Source: Bacteroidales bacterium (GTDB taxonomy: Bacteria; Bacteroidota; Bacteroidia; Bacteroidales; UBA7960). Taken from it: DNA of 29,990 nucleotides. Within the stretch, counting starts at the first letter, position 1. Each line of letters opens with the position of its first letter. Positions 7,926 to 13,819 of the stretch are shown here, piece by piece. The DNA lies in the NCBI GenBank assembly GCA_007122505.1, contig SKTQ01000298.1, positions 1 through 29,990 on the forward strand. The letters run 5' to 3'. The translations under genes and the position numbers were made by a program. Below the pieces are notes generated by a model, which did no database searches, was not told where the DNA came from, and worked only from the letters and a program-made list of their open reading frames with translations.

Positions 7926-8378
7926 ATGGAACCAATTATTTTCGCTTACATTGGTATTGGATTAATGATCGGATTGGCCGGTATCGGCAGTGCTTTTGGT
8001 GTTTCCATGGGAGGTAACGCCTCCATTGGTGCACTGAAGAAAAATGACGAGGCTTTTGGTAACTACATGGTATTAAGTGCTCTCCCCGGAACACAGGGGT
8101 TGTACGGATTCATGGGTTACTTTATTTTGTCCGGTTATCTGACTGCCGGCATGAGCTGGGCAACTGCAGCCGCCATTTTTGGAGCCGGACTGGCTCTTGG
8201 TTTTGTCGGTCTGCTTTCCGGTATCCGTCAGGGACAGGTTTGTGCCAACGGTATCGCCGCCATCGGGTCAGGACATAACGTTTTTGGAAACACCCTGATT
8301 CTGGCTGTTTTTCCGGAGCTTTACGCCATTGTTGCCTTCGCAGCCACATTCCTCATTGCAGCCACACTGCCACTCTAA
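7926..8378 (+). CDS. atpK: V/A-type ATPase proteolipid subunit K, predicted Na+-binding rotor ring
   Basis: This 150-residue protein has four membrane helices, arising from a duplicated hairpin: about 3-28, 46-70, 79-103 and 121-147. It forms the rotor ring that carries ions past subunit I. Helix 2 has the LPGTQGLYGF motif and helix 4 the ion-binding Glu131 (FPELYAI). All residues known to bind sodium in E. hirae NtpK (Leu61, Thr64, Gln65, Gln110, Glu139) are found here at a constant offset of eight: Leu53, Thr56, Gln57, Gln102, Glu131. It has one ion site per two hairpins, as in NtpK. Na+ specificity is inferred from this conservation. It is the last gene before a strong terminator. Confidence 0.95.
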   Translation: MEPIIFAYIGIGLMIGLAGIGSAFGVSMGGNASIGALKKNDEAFGNYMVLSALPGTQGLYGFMGYFILSGYLTAGMSWATAAAIFGAGLALGFVGLLSGIRQGQVCANGIAAIGSGHNVFGNTLILAVFPELYAIVAFAATFLIAATLPL

Positions 8379-8402
8379 GCAAATACGTCTATAAAAAATT
8401 AC

Positions 8403-8427
8403 GGCCAACGGTGCTCAACCGTTGGCC
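8403..8427. terminator. Terminator between V-ATPase operon and DUF169 gene
   Basis: A perfect 10-bp stem, GGCCAACGGT (8403-8412) with ACCGTTGGCC (8418-8427), has a 5-base loop. It is followed on the plus strand by TTATCCTTTTTT and preceded by an A-rich run (TATAAAAAATTA). It lies 24 bases after the atpK stop and 27 before the end of the convergent gene, so it probably works in both directions. Confidence 0.85.
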
Positions 8428-8454
8428 TTATCCTTTTTTCCCAGCTAAATAATA

Positions 8455-9207
8455 TCACTGCTGCTCCATACGCTTCCGGATTACATCCCAGGTGGGTGTC
8501 ACAAGAAAAGACTCATCCATATACCCTGCCAATATCTCAAAACGTTTCATAGGAATGGCAAATGACAATTTGTCTTTCGACAGAAACGGCCGTGCTGAAG
8601 AATCAAACATACCCATGATGCAATCCGGATCATCCTTTTGGTTCTCCAACCACGGATACTGGATCACAGCCCCGCAACCGGCACTGAAAGGCGCTTTTAC
8701 ACCATAGGGATCTTTTCTGTCGTAATTGGCCAGTGTAAACAAGCCGGCAATGACATCCGGTTTGTCAAAAAAAACAATCACCTCCGGATGATCATCATCC
8801 TCAAGCTTTTCGAAAGGCTTACAAATCAGCCACTTTGCAGGTGCCTTAATTTCCGGTACATGGTTGAGCCATGCATTCACCGTATCAGGATCCCGCTTGT
8901 AACGCTCCCCTTCAATCTCTCCAGGCTTACCGTAAGAAAGAAAATAGGAAAAGTCGGGCCGGGGCCCTGATGAAAAACCACAATAACGGATACCACCTCC
9001 GCAACCCAGATTGTCTGCATTAAAAGCCAGTGACTTGCCTCGCAGAACCTTCGAAAAATCCGCAATCACACAATGATGTCCCTCCTTTTTGGATGCCACC
9101 TCTGCATTGTGCAGATGGTCACCGTAAAATGCAGCAAATGGCTTAACTGCACCGGGAAAATATCTATTCCAACGGGAAATGAAATCTGATTTCAACTTTT
9201 GATCCAT
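8455..9207 (-). CDS. DUF169 family protein
   Basis: This 250-residue soluble protein has no signal peptide. The sequence fits DUF169 (COG2043): an N-terminal helix leading to GAVKPFAAFYGD, then KVLRGKSLAFNADNLGCGGG, later a C-x-x-G-x-x-Y-type SAGCGAVIQYPW segment, and a C-terminal FAIPMKRFEILAG. Conserved cysteines are at 46, 69 and 76, plus the one in SAGCG and one in PDCIMG; several could bind a metal or cofactor, but this is not established. DUF169 proteins are common in anaerobic bacteria and archaea and have no agreed function. The gene converges on the V-ATPase operon and stands apart from the carotenoid genes upstream of it. Confidence 0.82.
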   Translation of the reverse strand: MDQKLKSDFISRWNRYFPGAVKPFAAFYGDHLHNAEVASKKEGHHCVIADFSKVLRGKSLAFNADNLGCGGGIRYCGFSSGPRPDFSYFLSYGKPGEIEGERYKRDPDTVNAWLNHVPEIKAPAKWLICKPFEKLEDDDHPEVIVFFDKPDVIAGLFTLANYDRKDPYGVKAPFSAGCGAVIQYPWLENQKDDPDCIMGMFDSSARPFLSKDKLSFAIPMKRFEILAGYMDESFLVTPTWDVIRKRMEQQ

Positions 9208-9230
9208 GGTATTTTTTAAACAAAAATACG

Positions 9231-9238
9231 AGTTTTTT
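9231..9238 (-). promoter_or_regulatory. Candidate -7 element for the DUF169 gene
   Basis: The minus strand reads TATTTTTG, a perfect TAnnTTTG, placed 23 bases before the start codon complementary to 9205-9207. It predicts a leader of about 16 bases. No clear TTG -33 element was found at the usual distance, so confidence is moderate. Confidence 0.4.
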
Positions 9239-9443
9239 CAGGTTCAGAATTCTGCCTGCATTACTCACTCATTGTCAACAATATATCCACGTATATAGCA
9301 AATACTGCTTCATGCAAATATTCCAAAAACCCGAAAAGCAAAAACACAGTCAATGCAACCGCTAAAACCGGTATTGAAAAATCACCAACAACATATCAAA
9401 CCTGATATGAGCCAGAAAAATACCGTGAAAACAAAAAAGAAAC

Positions 9444-10130
9444 TCAGGACTTTTTCACACGTTCATACACCATGAAAGTGATGAACATCATGCCAAGCAG
9501 ATAAACAGAATCTTCGATGGGAATCGTAAATATCCGGATACCAAAATTCTGTGTGTCATCATAGCTGACAACCGGCATTTCTGTAAAACTGCCTGTCAAC
9601 GCACCGTTCACCAGAAGAAAAGGTGCAAGCATGACCAGATAGGTCAGGAAGAAATGGGTAAGCCAGGTTTTGTGCGTTTTGAGCAGGGGCTGCAACAGGG
9701 CCAAAATACCGGTAAGCGACATCACCACAAGGGTATATAAACGATGGGTGTTGAATACAGCAAGTACGATGAAGAGCACACCCAAAATTACAGTCAAAGT
9801 AAGAGAAAACTGTGGAAAAACAATTTTTGGAAAAAAGTAGCGCAATACCTCATAGGAAAATACAATGCAATAGGTGATCACCACAAAAAACAGCCATTCT
9901 TCAACAGGCAGGTTAGAAATATAGAAGCCAAGTACATAGTTGTAGTTGAACGACCATACCTCATGCCGCGTAAAAGCGATGTCCCAGGGTATAAAAACCA
10001 GCATCATTACAAAGATACCGGCAAACATTGCCGGCCATTTGCGCCAGAAACGGATTCGGGGCTCAAAGCTTCGAATCATTGGCACGGCTATACTGGCAAG
10101 CAGTAAGAAGGCATAATAATATTTTTCCAT
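9444..10130 (-). CDS. Lycopene cyclase (CrtYc/CrtYd fused, membrane type)
   Basis: This 228-residue integral membrane protein has about six or seven helices in two similar halves, as in fused CrtYc-CrtYd lycopene cyclases. Half one has F-x-P-W-D at 47-50, TRHEVWSFN at 54-62 and the hallmark LPVEEWLFFVVITY at 74-87. Half two has SYDDTQNFGIRIFTIPIEDS at 189-208 followed by a helix ending in FMVYE. The acidic pairs EE (77-78) and ED (206-207) occupy equivalent places in each half; in this family they are thought to be catalytic. It would convert lycopene to beta-carotene. The divergent neighbour is a CrtW-type ketolase. CrtB and CrtI are not in the window. The exact end-group product (beta, or one versus two rings) cannot be read from the sequence. 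Confidence 0.82.
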   Translation of the reverse strand: MEKYYYAFLLLASIAVPMIRSFEPRIRFWRKWPAMFAGIFVMMLVFIPWDIAFTRHEVWSFNYNYVLGFYISNLPVEEWLFFVVITYCIVFSYEVLRYFFPKIVFPQFSLTLTVILGVLFIVLAVFNTHRLYTLVVMSLTGILALLQPLLKTHKTWLTHFFLTYLVMLAPFLLVNGALTGSFTEMPVVSYDDTQNFGIRIFTIPIEDSVYLLGMMFITFMVYERVKKS

Positions 10131-10269
10131 GCCAATTTAACACACAAACACAGTTATTTGTTTGAGGGATTTCTTCGAGAAAAGCAGATTACAGCCGCGA
10201 TCGGATACATGGGCCAGATAAATAATCAGGCAAGTTAGCCTTTGGTGCTGAAGGAAGCCAAAAAATCAA

Positions 10270-10277
10270 TACATTTG
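10270..10277 (+). promoter_or_regulatory. Candidate -7 element for the ketolase gene
   Basis: TACATTTG is a perfect TAnnTTTG. The only TTTG upstream (10241-10244) is 25 bases away, longer than usual. A start near 10284 gives a leader of about 130 bases. That leader contains the complementary arms CGCCCGGCAGG (10290-10300) and CCTGGCCGGGCG (10381-10392), which could fold it. Confidence 0.4.
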
Positions 10278-10412
10278 TGCATATTTCATCGCCCGGCAGG
10301 AAATTAAAACTGATGGTGCGGTTACATGCCGGGAGTTATATACAGGCAATACGCCGTCAAAATCCTATACATATCTAAAACCTGGCCGGGCGCTCATCCA
10401 AACTAAAAACAA

Positions 10413-11090
10413 ATGGGAGTATTTATTGCATTAAGCGTTATTATTCTTTGGGGAGGACATCTTGCCTACGTTTTACTAAATATTCCGGTTGCATGGGATA
10501 ACCCCTGGATGTACCTGCACATATTGATCCAGGCTTATTTGTTTACCGGGTTGTTCATTACGGCGCATGATGCCATGCACGGCAATATTTCTCAGAAGAA
10601 ATGGGTCAATACCATTCTCGGTTATACCTCATCGTTTTTGTTTGCGGGTATGTATTACAAGCGTTTACGAAAAAATCACGGTATGCATCATAAATATGCT
10701 GCCACAGAGAAAGATCCTGATTTTTATGTGCACTCTCAAAATTTCTTCAAATGGTGGGGGGTTTTTATGTGGCGCTATGTCACCATTATTCAGCTTGTTT
10801 TTATGGCGATCTTTTTCAATTTACTGCTGCTTATTCCCGGTGTTACTGAGTTAAGTGCTTTGCTTTACTGGGCACTGCCGGCAATTTTTGGCACCCTGCA
10901 GCTTTTTTGGGTAGGTGTTTACTGGCCACACCGGATGCCACACCACGAGGAAATGGGACCGCACAAGGCTCGCACCCAAACAAAAAACCATCTTTGGGCG
11001 ATGCTTAGTTGCTATTTTTTCGGATATCACCGCGAACACCACAACGATCCGCGAACACCCTGGTGGAGATTGTATCAAACCAAAAGTTGA
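10413..11090 (+). CDS. crtW: Beta-carotene ketolase, CrtW-type (fatty acid desaturase superfamily)
   Basis: This 225-residue membrane di-iron oxygenase adds 4-keto groups to beta-carotene or zeaxanthin rings (echinenone, canthaxanthin, astaxanthin-type products). The histidine motifs are in the right order: HDAMHG (52-57), HGMHH (89-93), VYWPHR (169-174, like the FGTxLPHR of CrtW) and GYHREHH (204-210). The TGLFITAHDAMHG stretch is closer to CrtW than to acyl desaturases or CrtZ. Helices lie around 1-22, 37-52 and 120-170. It is slightly short compared with CrtW of 240-260 residues, mostly at the N-terminus. It is divergent from a lycopene cyclase, which supports a carotenoid substrate. A CrtR-type hydroxylase or other desaturase remains a possible alternative. 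Confidence 0.78.
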   Translation: MGVFIALSVIILWGGHLAYVLLNIPVAWDNPWMYLHILIQAYLFTGLFITAHDAMHGNISQKKWVNTILGYTSSFLFAGMYYKRLRKNHGMHHKYAATEKDPDFYVHSQNFFKWWGVFMWRYVTIIQLVFMAIFFNLLLLIPGVTELSALLYWALPAIFGTLQLFWVGVYWPHRMPHHEEMGPHKARTQTKNHLWAMLSCYFFGYHREHHNDPRTPWWRLYQTKS

Positions 11091-11168
11091 GCAGGTTTCA
11101 ACTACTCGGGTTATTCAAAACATTTCCGGTTGTGCACCCCCTGCCCGATTAACCACGCAACTATTTGG

Positions 11169-12032
11169 CTAGTCACGTATTGCTTCCAGGCACCGGCGCA
11201 GTCCATCACGCCAATGGGGAATATCAATATGGTAATCGGTTTTGATTGCTGTTTTATCAAGAACACTATAATGGGGTCTTTGGGCAAGCTGCTTAAATTC
11301 AGCCGTCAAAACCGGCCTTACCTGGCAGTCTATTCCTTCCATCTCAATGATTGCATGTGCAAAGTCATACCAGCTGCATACACCTTCGTTGCTGTAATTG
11401 TATATTTTACCACGTATTTTTTCGGGTAGCAATGGAATGATATCCAGGATGGTTTTGGCAAGATCAGCCGCATAGGTTGGAGCTCCGACCTGATCATACA
11501 CAACACGTAATTCCTGTTCCGATTTGGCTTTATTCAATATGGTTTTCACAAAATTGTGGCCAAATGAGGAATACAACCATGAGGTGCGAAAAATGACGGA
11601 TCTTTGGGCATTAAATATCACTTCAAGCTCGCCTTCCAGCTTACTCTTACCATAAACGGAGCGGGGTTTTGCCACATCAGTTTCTTTGTATGGCTTGCAT
11701 CCTGCCTGTCCATTGAACACGTAGTCGGTACTGATGTGGATCAATAAAGCCCCTGCTTCCGTACAAGCTGCTGCAAGAAACCCTGCACCACGCATATTCA
11801 GTTCATTTGCAGCGGCAATATTGTCCTCTGCACCGTCAACGGCAGTAAAACCCGCACAATTGACCACACAATCTACCTTATTCTGCTTAAAAAACTTATT
11901 TAACGCATGCTCAGACCTAATGTCCAGTTCTTCCTTATCCGTAAATACAAATACAAATTGCTCATAACTTTTCGCCAATTTACGCAACTCGCAGCCTAGC
12001 TGTCCGTTACTCCCGGTTACCAATATGTTCAT
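11169..12032 (-). CDS. rmlD: dTDP-4-dehydrorhamnose reductase
   Basis: This 287-residue short-chain dehydrogenase makes dTDP-L-rhamnose, the last step of the four-step pathway that supplies rhamnose for surface polysaccharide. The NAD(P) site is GSNGQLG (7-13). The catalytic residues are in STDYVFNG (101-108) and Y127-x-x-x-K131 (VYGKSK). The C-terminal part holds the substrate-domain RPHYSVLD motif. Length is typical (280-300). It stands alone: rmlA, rmlB and rmlC are not adjacent, and its 3' end converges on crtW with no obvious terminator between them. The start is the ATG complementary to 12030-12032. Confidence 0.93.
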   Translation of the reverse strand: MNILVTGSNGQLGCELRKLAKSYEQFVFVFTDKEELDIRSEHALNKFFKQNKVDCVVNCAGFTAVDGAEDNIAAANELNMRGAGFLAAACTEAGALLIHISTDYVFNGQAGCKPYKETDVAKPRSVYGKSKLEGELEVIFNAQRSVIFRTSWLYSSFGHNFVKTILNKAKSEQELRVVYDQVGAPTYAADLAKTILDIIPLLPEKIRGKIYNYSNEGVCSWYDFAHAIIEMEGIDCQVRPVLTAEFKQLAQRPHYSVLDKTAIKTDYHIDIPHWRDGLRRCLEAIRD

Positions 12033-12276
12033 AATTCAAAGCAATAAAAATTAAACCCATAAATTAATTAAGAAACGCATGTCACTAAATGAATTATTAA
12101 CAATTTTAAAAATGCTTCCAACAAGTTAATTAACAAAACAGCCTGCATTGGATTACAATCAAGACTTTAAAACTCAAATTAAAATATCTTTTGTATAAAA
12201 AAAACATCAATACATTGACATCATTAATTAAAACGGCTAAATTAAAACAATTTTCTTTATATTTACATATTTCTAT

Positions 12277-12284
12277 TAATTTTG
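12277..12284 (+). promoter_or_regulatory. Candidate -7 element for the 478-residue protein
   Basis: TAATTTTG matches TAnnTTTG and lies 19 bases before the ATG at 12304, within very AT-rich sequence. No TTG is present at the -33 position, only TTTTC near 12251. The whole 271-base gap 12033-12303 between the divergent genes is AT-rich and otherwise featureless. Confidence 0.4.
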
Positions 12285-12303
12285 ATCTTAAATAATTATA
12301 AAA

Positions 12304-13740
12304 ATGGATCAGGAAAATCAAATCGAAAGAGAAGTCTGGGACAGCAACAGGAAGGCTTTATTCATCAACCTGGACAGTTCCATTTATGGGTCATTTGCTG
12401 AAATTGGTGGTGGTCAGGAAGTTGCACGCTGCTTCTTTCAGTCTGGAGGGGCTTCAGGGACGGTCGCAAGAACCGTTTCGGCCTATGATATGGCCTTCAG
12501 CGACTATCTTTACGGCGAAAGCCCTTCAAGGCGTTACGTATCCGAGAAAAGGCTCCTGCAAATGCTGAAGAAGGAGTACAACAGCCTCGAAACACTGCTG
12601 AAGGAGCAAAGAGGCAGCAACACCCGTTTCTTTGCATTTGCCAATACGGTGGCTACTTTAAACTACAGGAAAGACAATGAAGCACATGGGTGGATCGGGG
12701 TGCGTTTCCAGATAAAACCAGGTGCCATACCAAACGACGTGGTATTGCATGTGAGGCTTCTTGAAAATGACAGCCTGCAGCAGCAACAAACACTGGGGGT
12801 GCTTGGGGTAAATCTCATTTATGCCTGCTATTACAATTATCAGTATCCAAACAGCTTCTTAAAATCATTGCTGGATGATATTTCCAGCGACCGTATTGAA
12901 ATTGACATGATACGGATGAGCGGTCCCGACCTGGCTTATGTTGACAACCGTCTTTTGGCAGTACAGCTGGTAAAAAACGGAATGACCAAAGTTGCCATGT
13001 TTGACAGGCACGGGCACGTTCAGCAACCCGCCGACCTCCTCTACAAAAAGAATATCATGTTGCTAAGGGGTAGCTTCAGGCCAATCACTTATGTAGGCTT
13101 TAATATGCTTAAATCGGGATTTTCTCTGTTTAAAAAAGAGGTGGGATACGACAAAAAGGCAGCTAATGCCGAGGTGCTCTGTGAAATAACCCTGAACAAC
13201 CTGATTGACGAAGACGATTTTGACGAGCGTGACTTTCTCGACCGGGTAGATATCCTTTGCGGGATGGGACAGAATGTGATGATTTCAAATTTCAGGGAGT
13301 TTTACCGGTTGGGAGAGTGGTTCCAGCGCTTTAAAATCAACAATATCCGGATGGTTATCGGGGCACTTACATTCCTCAATGTCATCGACAAAAGATATTA
13401 TAAACACCTGAAGGGCGGAATGATGGAAGCCTTCGGAAAACTGTTTATGGATAACCTCAGGGTGTACATATATCCGGGCAGGGAGAAAAATGAGGATGAG
13501 ATCATCACCGTTCAAAACATGCCCATCGATAAGGATATTGCTTACCTGTACAGGCATCTCACAGAAAACAATTATATTCTTGATATTCCGGGTTACAAAA
13601 AAGATGTTCTTCCCTATTTTTCACATGTTGTATTGAAGAAAATTCAAAACAATGAACCGGGTTGGGAGGAAATGGTACCAAAATATGTTTCAGCATTCAT
13701 TAAAACGAAACAACTTTTTGGATACAAAAACCCTGATTGA
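12304..13740 (+). CDS. Conserved protein of unknown function (family with unreliable database names)
   Basis: This 478-residue soluble protein has no signal peptide or membrane helix. I recognise a widespread bacterial family seen in Bacteroidota, Cyanobacteria and Proteobacteria. Its members begin with ALxINLDxxxYGxxAEIGxGQEVAR, here residues 18-41, and share ISAYDMxxSDxxYG (here VSAYDMAFSDYLYG, 59-72), RYVSxxRLLxML (77-88), a FFAFANTVA block, E-x-HGWIGVRFQ, and a C-terminal PGWEEMVPKYV...KQLFGY. As far as I recall, databases call it variously nicotinate-nucleotide adenylyltransferase or TonB-dependent receptor. Neither fits: there is no H-x-G-H nucleotidyltransferase motif and no barrel or export signal. 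The many fixed Gly, Asp and His residues suggest an enzyme. It is a single-gene unit between divergent rmlD and a terminator. Confidence 0.85.
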   Translation: MDQENQIEREVWDSNRKALFINLDSSIYGSFAEIGGGQEVARCFFQSGGASGTVARTVSAYDMAFSDYLYGESPSRRYVSEKRLLQMLKKEYNSLETLLKEQRGSNTRFFAFANTVATLNYRKDNEAHGWIGVRFQIKPGAIPNDVVLHVRLLENDSLQQQQTLGVLGVNLIYACYYNYQYPNSFLKSLLDDISSDRIEIDMIRMSGPDLAYVDNRLLAVQLVKNGMTKVAMFDRHGHVQQPADLLYKKNIMLLRGSFRPITYVGFNMLKSGFSLFKKEVGYDKKAANAEVLCEITLNNLIDEDDFDERDFLDRVDILCGMGQNVMISNFREFYRLGEWFQRFKINNIRMVIGALTFLNVIDKRYYKHLKGGMMEAFGKLFMDNLRVYIYPGREKNEDEIITVQNMPIDKDIAYLYRHLTENNYILDIPGYKKDVLPYFSHVVLKKIQNNEPGWEEMVPKYVSAFIKTKQLFGYKNPD

Positions 13741-13759
13741 GAGACCCTTTTATCCATAA

Positions 13760-13801
13760 ATAAAAAGCCCGGATGTTTGTTATATCACCTGGGCTTTTTA
13801 T
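13760..13801. terminator. Terminator between convergent genes
   Basis: The arms ATAAAAAGCCCGG (13760-13772) and CCTGGGCTTTTTAT (13788-13801) pair over about 13 bp with one bulged T. The loop is 15 bases. The A-run and T-run at the two ends make it usable from both sides: 20 bases after the plus-strand stop and 19 before the end of the minus-strand receptor gene. Confidence 0.75.
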
Positions 13802-13819
13802 TATAACAGTTTATGTTGA

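Noticed and set aside
11091..11168. Possible terminator between crtW and rmlD
   Set aside because: Only a four-base complementarity (GGTT/AACC) and no T run.
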